Below are positions 1-10,800 of a stretch of 64,000 bases of DNA, piece after piece. Within the stretch, counting starts at the first letter, position 1. Every line of letters starts with the position of its first letter. The DNA is taken from assembly GCF_016097555.1 (NCBI RefSeq), contig NC_054706.1, positions 73,872,674 through 73,936,673 on the forward strand. The letters are read 5' to 3'. The notes below the pieces were generated by a model. It did not search any database. It had not been told where the DNA came from and worked only from the letters and a program-made list of their open reading frames with translations. The stretch comes from Gigantopelta aegis (taxonomy: Eukaryota > Mollusca > Gastropoda > Neomphalida > Peltospiridae). Both the position numbers and the translations under genes were made by a program.

Positions 1-1340
1 TTTTTATAATGTGATAGTACATTACTGTTTTTCTGGTTACTGCTGTAGAATGGAAAATGTCTGCAGTTTTCAGCAGTTTGCAAGCAGACTGAGTCAGCGA
101 GGTCGCTCTAACTGTTCATCATTACCCAGCAGGCAGCGTTCTGTCAGTCTGGACTGGTGAGATTTCATTGGCTCAAGCACTTGCATGTTACGCAGAGTAG
201 ACACTTCTCAACTTGAGTTGTGCTTGTCAGTGTAATGGCAGACAAATATTAATCCCTTTTTTGCTTCTTTTCTTTCTTTTTTTTTTGCTCTGTGTTTTTG
301 TAATATTCATAACACAATATGCTTTGTTAGGAAAGTAGTTTTTTTATATTTTAGGTGTTGTTTTCCTTTGAATTACTATAATTATAGATAAATATACATT
401 TGAGGGTATGCTGCCTCATAAAACTTTATACTTTGATTGGCATAAAATGATATATTTTTTTCAAGAAAATGTAAGAGTTAGTCCCATCCTTTAGCTCCTG
501 TGGATATAGTATTTAGGATAGATGTGTGTGTGTGTGTCCATAATTATTTTATACATTACATAGAAAATATTAAATATTAATAAGTTCCCTTAGCTTTCCT
601 AACATATTATATTTCCCCACTAAGTTGTATGGATACGTATTGTTTTGTTATGTATTACGTTGTGCATCAGTTACGAACTAGCAGTATAATGTTCACTGGA
701 TCAGTTTGATATTTGGTTAAACTGACATCATCTAACATAACATACCTGTTTCAACATATTCAAGTTTGACAAGAGTTATATCCCCTTGGGTGTGAGGGAA
801 ATTGGAAATCGTATTTGTTGAAATGAAATTACACCAAAATTCAAGAGAATACAAAGATTAAAAAAACTGGTGATCATTGTTAAATTACAAATTGGAAATC
901 TAATACAACATTTTAACCTTAGCTTACCTTTCCTGAGGGTTTAATAATGGTGATTAAAAATCTCAGTAATGTGGTGCCTCACATTAAGACAATTTGAGTC
1001 ATTAATCCCTAAGGAAGACCATGCTACAGCAACAACCTTGAATTAAATTTATATTATGTTATTGTTATTTAATCATGACTTTACTCTCAAAATAGATTTT
1101 ATATAAATGTAATACATAAAATAAATAAAATTCAATTTCAAAACAAAGTAAACCATTAAACAAGACTATACATTTATTCTACAATCTTTGCTCGGACTAT
1201 AAGTGGTTGAATGAACACTTTGTTGTGTCCACCAGAATATGGATGTACCTCTGTCCTGGACTGAGTCACTGGTCATACCAGAGTCCCAGCCCGAGAGACA
1301 CTTGCATGAACCGTTGTAGAACGGGACACATTAATACAGT
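1..1340. other. AT-rich non-coding sequence
   Basis: No open frame, RNA gene or clear repeat is recognised, apart from a short (TG)n at about 524-534. It may be intron or upstream flank of ANKFN1. Confidence 0.5.
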
Positions 1341-1347
1341 TCCCAGG

Positions 1348-1640
1348 GGTGGGATTCAGCTCAGTCTGTTGAGTGCTCGCTTGAGGTGCTTGTGTTGCAG
1401 GATCGAACCACCTCTGGGGGTTTTCTCGTTCCAACCAGTGCACCACAACTGGTTAAAGACCATGTATGTGCTTTCCTGTCTGAGAAAGTGCATATAAAAT
1501 ATCCCTTGCTGCATTAGGAAAATGTAGCGGGTTTCCTTTCATGACTATGTGTCAGAATTGCCAAATGTTTGACATCCAGTAGCCAATGATTAATAAATCA
1601 ATGTGCTCTAGTGGTGTCATTAAAAAAGACAAACTTTAAC
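1348..1640 (+). mobile_element. SINE, tail type II
   Basis: The tRNA-like head contains AGCTCAGTCTGTTGAG (box A-like) and GGATCGAACC (box B-like). The shared core has CAGTGCACCACAACTGG and GTGCATATAAAA. The tail has GTTTGACATCCAGTAGCC and ATCAATGTGCTCTAGTGG. The head differs from most other copies in the window. Confidence 0.8.
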
Positions 1641-1644
1641 TTTA

Positions 1645-1716
1645 ACCAAATGTTAGACATCTAATAGCTGATGATTAATAAATCAATGTGCTCTAGTAGT
1701 GTCATTAAATAAAGTT
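1645..1716 (+). mobile_element. SINE tail fragment (type II)
   Basis: A second, slightly diverged copy of the last ~70 nt of the preceding SINE (CCAAATGTTAGACATC to GTGTCATTAAATAAA), directly adjacent to it. It looks like a tandem tail duplication. Confidence 0.7.
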
Positions 1717-1858
1717 AACTTTTGTTTACAGTTCCAATCCCATCCCCATATGGATGTATAATGTTAGATCTGCATGTAGTCAGGTATTCATCAGTTGGAT
1801 TTCTAAATAGTACACTGTTCATGTTTTAGGTTATGGTTGTTTTCATATTTAAAGGAAA

Positions 1859-2162
1859 TGTTTTATTTAACAACGCACTCAACATATTTTATTTACGGTT
1901 ATATGGCATTAAGGACCACACAGATATTGAGAGAGGAAGCCCGTTGTCGCCACTGTATGGGCTACTCTTTTCAATTAGCAGCAAGGGATCTTTTATATGC
2001 ACCATCCCACAGACAGGGTAGTACATACCACAGCCTTTGATATACCAGTCATGGTGCACTCGCTAGAATGAGAAATAGCCCAATGGGCCCACCGACAGGG
2101 ATCGATCCCAGACCGACTGCACATCAAATGAACACTTTACCACTGGGCTACGTCCCACCCCG
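1859..2162 (-). mobile_element. SINE, tail type I, near full length
   Basis: Reading the minus strand gives a head with GTAGCCCAGTGG (box A) and GATCGATCCC (box B), then the core, then a tail with CTGTGTGGTCCTTAATGCC and GTTGAGTGCGTTGTTAAAT. Open frames here on the + strand are by-products. Confidence 0.88.
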
Positions 2163-2596
2163 TTTTCACATTTAAAAACAGATCAGAGGATGTATAATAG
2201 CCGATGTGTATTTTAGTGCTAGTGTGTCATTAAATAATCATTCATTCATTCATTCATTCATACATGTTGTCCAAGACTGCTGTGTGTTTATTATGCTTAA
2301 AACTAGGATGCTGCTTTTTCAAAGTATGGCTAAGATGAGCAACTACTTAATTTAATTAATTTGTAAAATGTTGCCAGCATATATGTTTAAAAGAGCCAAT
2401 GAAATTAACTGGTTGTCCAGACATAAGACTGGGTGTTTACATATGTACAGAGACATAGTCACTGGCAAAGTCTGAGGTTGTGCCTATGTGTCTGTATCTT
2501 TATTGTATAGATCTATGCTTATTAATTTATAGAGTTCTCAAATCATTAAGATCTGTACATAGTCATGTAAAGAGGTGTCTTCAACAGATTTCGTTT

Positions 2597-3270
2597 GATG
2601 CGTGGTCTGTTTGTGATCGATCCCTGTCGCTGGGCCCACTGGGCTATTTCTCGTTCCATCCAATGCGCCACAACTGGTATATCAAAGGGTGTAGTATGTG
2701 CTATCCTGTCTGTGAGATGGTGCATATAAAAGATCCTTTGCTACATATGGAAAAATATAGTGAGTTTCTTCTCTAAGACTATATGTCAAAATTACCAAAT
2801 GTTTGACATCCAATAGCTGACCGGCCTCGGTGGCGTCGTGGCAGGCCATCGGTCTACAGGCTGGTAGGTACTGGGTTCGGATCCCAGTCGAGGCATGGGA
2901 TTTTTAATCCAGATACCGACTCCAAACCCTGAGTGAGTGCTCAGCAAGGCTCATTGGGTAGATGTAAACCACTTGCACCGACCAGTGATCCATAACTGGT
3001 TCAACAAAGGCCATGGTTTGTGCTATCCTGCCTGTGGGAAGCGCAAATAAAAGATCCCTTGCTGCTAATCGGAAGAGTAGCCCATGTAGTGGCGACAGTG
3101 GGTTTCCTCTCAAACTCTGTGTGGTCCTTAACCATATGTCTGACACCATATAACCGTAAATAAGATGTGTTGAGTGCGTCGTTAAATAAAACATTTCTTT
3201 CTTTCTTTCCAATAGCTGATGATTAATAAATCAATGTGCTGTTGTGGTGTCATTAAACAAAACAAACTAG
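2597..3270 (+). mobile_element. SINE, tail type II, interrupted by a nested SINE
   Basis: Head remnant with TGATCGATCCC, core, and tail up to CATCCAATAGCTGA at 2820. The tail resumes at 3209 with CCAATAGCTGATGATTAATA and ends in AAACAAAACAAAC. The interruption is the element at 2821-3208. Confidence 0.9.
2821..3208 (+). mobile_element. nested SINE with alternative head, tail type I
   Basis: The head starts CCGGCCTCGGTGGCGTCGTGG and carries GGGTTCGGATCCC (box B-like). It continues into the common core (ATAAAAGATCCCTTGCTGC) and a tail ending ACATTTCTTTCTTTCTTT. It is flanked by the 11-bp repeat CCAATAGCTGA (2810-2820 and 3209-3219), a target-site duplication. Confidence 0.92.
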
Positions 3271-3278
3271 AACTTGAA

Positions 3279-3513
3279 CTTTCAGTCAGTCTCCTGTATA
3301 CAAACCTGATTGAACGGTTAACAAGCTTTCAGTCAGTCTCCTGTATACAAACCTGATTGAACGGTTAACAAGCTTTCAGTCAGTCTCCTGTATACAAACC
3401 TGATTGAACGGTTAACAAGCTTTCAGTCAGTCTCCTGTATACAAACCTGATTGAACGGTTAACAAGCTTTCAGTCAGTCTTCTGTATACAAACCTGATTG
3501 AACGGTTAACAAG
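3279..3513. repeat. 47-bp tandem array, 5 copies
   Basis: Five head-to-tail 47-bp units beginning CTTTCAGTCAGTCTCCTGTA, almost identical (one T/C change in the last). The array begins directly after the SINE tail. Confidence 0.95.
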
Positions 3514-4715
3514 ATGTTACACAGTGTCATGTCTTGATGCATCACAATAAATACATAACAGTGTTTACTAACTTAATTCTATATAGTTAAGTTCAATGAG
3601 CATTAAGTATGTAATAGATGATTAACTTGCGACTACATTTAGTAAAAGTGTCGTCATATTCAGTGTTGTAATATTTTTCTATGTTTTCTGGTTGTTTTAC
3701 TGCTTAATTGTGTTTTTATAAATACTTGATAAAAGTGATTAACTACCATATTTAGTGTAATCTTTTATTATTAACATTTAATTTTTCACATCTATTCAGT
3801 GAAATTTTAGTTTAATCTTTTTTCTTAACTTTTTAAAGTTTCAAAACAGTGTAGTGTTTTCTATATTAAAATGTATTTCTTGTATAACCATTATATTCTT
3901 GAAAAATGAGTCAGACATGTATATAATCAAACATTTATTTATACCGATTTGTATATGCCTTGAATGGACTTTGTTAACAGTAAATATAACAGTAAATATA
4001 ACATTTTTATGTAACATGTTTATTTGCCTTTCTGGTAATGTTTTTTATAAACTGATAATTAGAGAGACGTGTTTTGAATGCGACTCCGCATGCTCCAAGT
4101 AGGTGACGGTGTTAAACACTTAATCCGTGTGTGTGTGTGTCATTGTGGTCTATATTAGTGTGTAATTGTTCCACATAAGCATAATTATGAAAGATGAATG
4201 GCCTTTATGGAAACCAGTTCAGCCATGACAGTATTGGGCTAAGCAGGTTACTGCAAATCAAATACCCTGCATTATTAGCCCAAACAAACCCTGAATCTAT
4301 TTAGTAGGCAACTCTGTTGTGTATATGTATATATGTACTGTATTGAGATATTTCTGTTGTGATTTTCTTTATTACCTGTATGTATGTTTTTACCTGTGTG
4401 TGTATATTTATCTGGATTGGCAATAGACAGGTATCAGACAGGTACCTGTTCAGTGTTATTATTGAAACTTGGTTCTATAGGTCATAATATTTTACACACC
4501 TTTTTTTCTTTTGAAGGTAACAATCAGATGTGTGTGTGTGTGTGTAAAAGATGACACTAGGTTAATGACAAATGTCATAAATACACTCACTGAAAGGTCT
4601 TCATTATTTGGTGATGTTCATCAGCCAATTTTTTTGTTTGTTCTGGGGTGACGTTAAACATTAAGTCACTGATTTTTGTGGTGTCAGTTGTGATCAAGTC
4701 TAATTTGGTGTTCAC
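3514..4715. other. AT-rich non-coding sequence
   Basis: Only short (TG)n tracts near 4128 and 4531 are visible. If exon 1 is the true first exon, this holds the proximal promoter, but no TATA box or other core element stands out. Confidence 0.4.
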
Positions 4716-4772
4716 TGAAGCAGCCGAGTCGTTCAAATGAATGTGTCAATTTTTGTTTATCGCTATACCAAA

Positions 4773-4897
4773 ATGGCTCGGTTGGCCACTTCGCGGAAAA
4801 TGTGGCCATGTTTGTATCAGCAAGTTGACCCAGAAAGTGATGATGATGATGATGATGACATAGAGGAAGTTATTTACTGTGATGGCGTTATTGAAAG
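4773..4897 (+). CDS. ANKFN1: ANKFN1 exon 1 (putative first coding exon, acidic)
   Basis: Codes residues 1-42, beginning [17 protein letters not shown] and followed by a run of seven Asp (GAT repeats) and an IEEVIY segment. It ends AG|GTATAT in phase 2, which fits exon 2 exactly. I chose the ATG at 4773 because it has A at -3 and G at +4. An in-frame ATG at 4737 would add 12 residues, and a TGA at 4716-4718 closes the frame upstream. The start is supported only by phase and codon-like sequence. It may be one of several alternative first exons, or further 5' exons may lie outside the window. Confidence 0.6.
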
Positions 4898-7800
4898 GTA
4901 TATGTTTGCTATCCCATTCAATTTTTGTTTCTGTTTTTGTACAGGTGTGGGGGTGGTCTATCCTCTACTACTTTGTCTCCTTGGAGTTTTCATCTGTACT
5001 TCCCGTTTTATCAGCTCTTCCTGCCTTTCATCTTCCCGGTCCTTGGTTCCCACTTGTCTCTTGTGGCAACTTATGTCACATCTGTTGTTTTACATTAGCT
5101 CTTAATTGCAATGGATACTTCTTGCTCTTTACTGCTCATTTTATGTTTATTATGAACTGTTCAATAAATTGGGAGGAGAATGAATGTAGGGATTAAAAAT
5201 CTGTTTTATACATTGGTGTTGTTTAAATATGTTCTGACGATTTAAACACTATTTTATACGTATGTGGATGTAGAGAACGTTTACGATAAAGCTGTTTTTA
5301 ATATTATGTATAAATGTGACACCAGAAATGACATACAAAATCATCTTGCTTTGAATTCAAATGCACACTAAACTGCTTTTTATTTTAGTTTACTGATGCA
5401 ATGCATGTATTATCATGGTCATTTAAAAAAACAGTAAATGTAAAACAAATTATAACTACAAAAATCTAAAATAATTTTTATGAGTCTGTAATATGTTTAA
5501 TATTTCAATTATTTTGCCACAAATTTGTCATAATTTGTCATCTGAAGATTCAGACCTCTTTTACCATAATTTGTTCCTGTGATTATTTCTAAAAATATTG
5601 TTTTCTATTAATACCAGAGAGAATGTCAATCCTTTTAAGTTGACAGTTGAGTTCCTCGACATTAAACCAATGGCCAGAGGATACAGGAACAATTACGTAA
5701 TTCCAAAGAGTGGCTTATCAGCAGGATATCTGCAAATTTGTGCCTTATTAAACCACAATGTTTGTTTAAAATCATACTACGAGGGAATTAATAAAGTCCA
5801 TGAGCACTTTTAAGATTTACAGTGTAAACGATCTATATTTGGCTTACAAAAGCTTGATTCATAGGTGTCTTTCCAGTCCATAATTAGTGAGTTAAACAAA
5901 ATGATTGCAGAATGATTTTAATGAGCTGAAGAATGGTCCAGAAGTCTGTATCGGGAATCTGAAGGTTGTGTCGACTAAAAATATATTTGTGAATCGTGAA
6001 TACTATACTATGTTAGCTGTTGTTTGCATTTTACAAACAGTTTGTTTCTTCTTTCCACACACTATTAAGTCTTAATAGTGCATGTGAATTTTATTTTAAA
6101 AAAACACCTTTTAGGTCTTATTGTGCTGTAGAAAAAGAAGAATATGGTGTATTGTTTCCTAAAGACCATTTGCAATTACAAATAATTTTAATCATTATGA
6201 ACAAAAACCTGTACAAACACAATCAGTTTTCCTATAAGAAGTGGATTTGCTTTGTACCAGTGTTGATAACGGAAGTCCTTTCCAAGAATACAATTTTTTT
6301 ATTAATTTGGTTGCAGAATGTGTTTTTCAGACTAAGAAAAGGTTTATATTTTCTACTTTCAGTGGAGATGGACGGACTCTGAGTGTACAGACAACCAACC
6401 ATCAGACAGTGGAGGGCATGTCGTCATTATCTGCCTCACCCAGCGCGCCAGCCTTTCTCAGCAAGATGCTCACCAACAGCCCCTCACCCAGGTCCTCACG
6501 TCAACTGTCTTCATGTGAGTAAACAACCCTCTACCATTTTCTAAACAGCCTCTCCCCTAGGTCATCTAGGAAACTGTTGTCATGTGAGTAAACAACCCTC
6601 TACCATTTTCTAAACAGCCTCTCCCCTAGGTCCTCCAGGAAACTGTTGTCATGTGAGTAAACAACCCTCTACCATTTTCTAAACAGCCTCTCCCCTAGGT
6701 CATCTAGGAAACTGTTGTCATGTGAGTAAACAACCCTCTACCATTTTCTAAACAGCCTCTCCCCTAGGTCCTCCAGGAAACTGTTGTCATGTGAGTAAAC
6801 AACCCTCTACCATTTTCTAAACAGCCTCTCCCCTAGGTCATCCAGGAAACTGTTGTCATGTGAGTAAACAACCCTCTACCATTTTCTAAACAGCCTCTCC
6901 CCTAGGTCCTCCAGGAAACTGTTGTCATGTGAGTAAACAACCCTCTACCATTTTCTAAACAGCCTCTCCCCTAGGTCATCTAGGAAACTGTTGTCATGTG
7001 AGTAAACAACCCTCTACCATTTTCTAAACAGCCTCTCCCCTAGGTCCTCCAGGAAACTGTTGTCATGTGAGTAAACAACCCTCTACCATTTTCTAAACAG
7101 CCTCTCCCCTAGGTCATCTAGGAAACTGTTGTCATGTGAGTAAACAACCCTCTACCATTTTCTAAACAGCCTCTCCCCTAGGTCCTCCAGGAAACTGTTG
7201 TCATGTGAGTAAACAACCCTCTACCATTTTCTAAACAGCCTCTCCCCTAGGTCATCTAGGAAACTGTTGTCATGTGAGTAAACAACCCTCTACCATTTTC
7301 TAAACAGCCTCTCCCCTAGGTCCTCCAGGAAACTGTTGTCATGTGAGTAAACAACCCTCTACCATTTTCTAAACAGCCTCTCCCCTAGGTCCTCCAGGAA
7401 ACTGTTGTCATGTGAGTAAACAACCCTCTACCATTTTCTAAACAGCCTCTCCCCTAGGTCCTCCAGGAAACTGTTGTCATGTGAGTAAACAACCCTCTAC
7501 CATTTTCTAAACAGCCTCTCCCCTAGGTCATCTAGGAAACTGTTGTCATGTGAGTAAACAACCCTCTACCATTTTCTAAACAGCCTCTCCCCTAGGTCCT
7601 CCAGGAAACTGTTGTCATGTGAGTAAACAACCCTCTACCATTTTCTAAACAGCCTCTCCCCTAGGTCCTCCAGGAAACTGTTGTCATGTGAGTAAACAAC
7701 CCTCTACCATTTTCTAAACAGCCTCTCCCCTAGGTCCTCCAGGAAACTGTTGTCATGTGAGTAAACAACCCTCTACCATTTTCTAAACAGCCTCTCCCCT

Positions 7801-10800
7801 AGGTCCTCCAGGAAACTGTTGTCATGTGAGTAAACAACCCTCTACCATTTTCTAAACAGCCTCTCCCCTAGGTCCTCCAGGAAACTGTTGTCATGTGAGT
7901 AAACAACCCTCTACCATTTTCTAAACAGCCTCTCCCCTAGGTCCTCCAGGAAACTGTTGTCATGTGAGTAAACAACCCTCTACCATTTTCTAAACAGCCT
8001 CTCCCCTAGGTCCTCCAGGAAACTGTTGTCATGTGAGTAAACAACCCTCTACCATTTTCTAAACAGCCTCTCCCCTAGGTCCTCCAGGAAACTGTTGTCA
8101 TGTGAGTAAACAACCCTCTACCATTTTCTAAACAGCCTCTCCCCTAGGTCCTCCAGGAAACTGTTGTCATGTGAGTAAACAACCCTCTACCATTTTCTAA
8201 ACAGCCTCTCCCCTAGGTCCTCCAGGAAACTGTTGTCATGTGAGTAAACAACCCTCTACCATTTTCTAAACAGCCTCTCCCCTAGGTCCTCCAGGAAACT
8301 GTTGTCATGTGAGTAAACAACCCTCTACCATTTTCTAAACAGCCTCTCCCCTAGGTCCTCCAGGAAACTGTTGTCATGTGAGTAAACAACCCTCTACCAT
8401 TTTCTAAACAGCCTCTCCCCTAGGTCCTCCAGGAAACTGTTGTCATGTGAGTAAACAACCCTCTACCATTTTCTAAACAGCCTCTCCCCTAGGTCCTCCA
8501 GGAAACTGTGGTCATGTGAGTAAACAACCCTCTACCATTTTCTAAACAGCCCCTCCCCTAGGTCCTCCAGGAAACTGGCATCATGTGAGTAAATAGCCTC
8601 TCCCCCAGGCCATTCCATCAACTGTCGTTATGTGCGTAAACAACCCTCTACCATTATCTAAACAGTCCCTCCCTCAGGTCATCCCATCAACTGTCGTTAT
8701 GTGCATAAACAACCCTCTACCATTATCTAAACAGTCCCTCACCCAGGTCATCCCATCAACTGTGGTCATGTGAGTAAACATTCCCAGTTCCCAGTCTGGA
8801 ATTCGACGCGGTGAGACGTGTTTGTTTCGCTTGTGCACACTACACGTGCTTTCGCAGCTCGACTTGGGGATCCTTCACTTCGTTGTTTTTGTCAGCGAAG
8901 TGAAGTTTTCTATGGGATGTATGCCGCCATTGGAACTGATTGAACGCTGGAACGCTTCTCGTTGGATTCTTTTTTAGCGAGATTCCTTGCCTCCACGTCA
9001 TTTCTCCATCTGACTATGTTGACTTGGGGTTTTTTCGTGACTCGTATGACGGCCATTCTGCAGAACGCCATGGTTGTTCACGTTTAATCTCTACATGTCC
9101 GAGCCTGTCCTAGCAGCACTGGAAGATTGACCGGCTCACTCTAAGAAGAAATAGGAAGCGGGGTCAGCCCCTACTACTCTCTTCTAGACTTTACTTTGTG
9201 TTATTGTGATACCATCTCGTATCCTCCGGAGTCGGGCCCGTCTGCACCACTATACCAACCCATGATGACTGGACTATACCCTAGTCTGATTCTCTCTCTC
9301 GTTCAGACAGATCCGGCTTCTCAAGATCTGTATTTCAGCACAGCACTACACCTTCAACATCTATTGACTGTCAATCTAGGGGTTTTCTTGACAGGATGCA
9401 ATCCATCTCGTCCCTACAAACTGTGCACCCTAATGGCCTTACTAATTGCTATTTTCAAAATTCTGCCCATTTTCAACTCTACCCCCCCCCCCCCCCCCCC
9501 CCCCCCCATCCTGAGTCAGGCCACCGATCTTATCTAATTTCTTTTTGACCACCCAATCTAATCTAGTGACCAAATTTAATGAGTAGAATTTTCTTTATTA
9601 ATTATATTAATTAGAGATGCGCATCAAAATTTTAAACGCCCACTATTTAATATTTGGATGTAAATTGTCCACTTAATTTTTTTTCTGTCCCGGGACAAGC
9701 CCCTGGCTATCCAGAGACAGGCCCCGGGATGAACATGCTTGAAACTCTAGTGATATATGAGCATGTAAAAATTATTTGCACTGGCACTGTGAGTAAACAA
9801 CCCTCTACCATTTTCTAAACAGCCTCTGCCCCAGGTCATTATTTATTACCAGTCGTCTTCATGTGACTCATGTGTTTAGTTCTGATCAGGATGTCATTTG
9901 GTGGTTATAGCAGTTTAAATACTGAGATGTGACAGTCTGGACCTGCAGCCCTGAAATTCAGATACCATTTTAAATACTGAGGTGTGACAGTCTGGAACTG
10001 AAGCCCTGAAATTGGGATCTGAAGCCCTGAAGTTCAGATCTCATTTTAAATACATTATCCATCTTATGAACCAGGGATTTATCCAAAAAAATTCGCCAGT
10101 ATCCCATGTACCATGGGATTGGGAAGATTAACACTAGTAAATCATTCTTGGGATCTTTTGTCAGGCCACTGAATAATACAGTACACCACTATTAAATTAG
10201 TTTATTAGTATATTAAAATATATATAAATATTCTGAATATTTAGTACAGAAATTGGTAATTTTTAGTGCCACTTTCTTTTGGAAGGGGCTTTTGTTTGGA
10301 ACTACAGAACACCTGGAAAAATTGCTGTGAACATACAGAAAATTGCTTTAAATTACTTGCGGTCTTTGCATGTATTTTTAATGTAGGTTTAGGAATCTGA
10401 AGATGTGTAAATAACTCAACTTTTAGCAAAGTCTGATGTTGTCGTTAAATTATGGACATGTACAAAATAAAATACGAAAAGTATTCACTTGATTTTTTAT
10501 CCAAGCATAACAGATTTGAGAAAATTCTTAACTCTGTTTCTTTTCTCACCTAAACTCATTTTTCTATAAGAATGGAAGCAATCAATTGGTTTGTTCTTTG
10601 GATTGATACTTAATGCAGGCAGCAGGTTGAAAACAATGCATGGGGAGAGGGTATTATAAACAGCCATATGGGGAATGGTATTAAGATTGGAAGAAGCTGT
10701 TTGAAATTATTATAAATAGCCATATGGGAAGGTATCAGGATCGGACCAAGCTTGTGTTTAAAGTGTTGTGTGGTCTGGTCAAAAGCTGTCTGCTGTGGTC

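Larger units (their letters stand above)
8781..9787. mobile_element. ~1.0-kb insertion inside the 69-bp array
   Basis: The array is interrupted after TGTGAGTAAACA (8769-8780) and resumes with the same 12 bases at 9788-9799, as expected for a target-site duplication. The insert is unrelated to the array. It is moderately GC-rich at first, has a hairpin at 8873-8905 and a 26-nt C run, and ends with a motif (CATGCTTGAAACTCTAG, ATATGAGCATG) seen elsewhere in the window. No transposase or reverse-transcriptase frame is visible; class unknown. Confidence 0.7.

Noticed and set aside
3854..4102. 82-codon hydrophobic frame as a membrane peptide
   Set aside because: AT-rich sequence gives Ile/Phe/Leu by composition alone; no other support.
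5598..5813. 71-codon frame as an extra exon of ANKFN1
   Set aside because: No suitable splice sites in phase, and AT-rich codon use. Exon 1 joins exon 2 in phase without it.
6481..8780. CRISPR-like array
   Set aside because: Units are contiguous without unique spacers, and the sequence is clearly from an animal.
9196..9537. 113-codon frame ending in poly-Pro
   Set aside because: The poly-Pro is a C homopolymer inside the 1-kb insertion; no recognisable domain.
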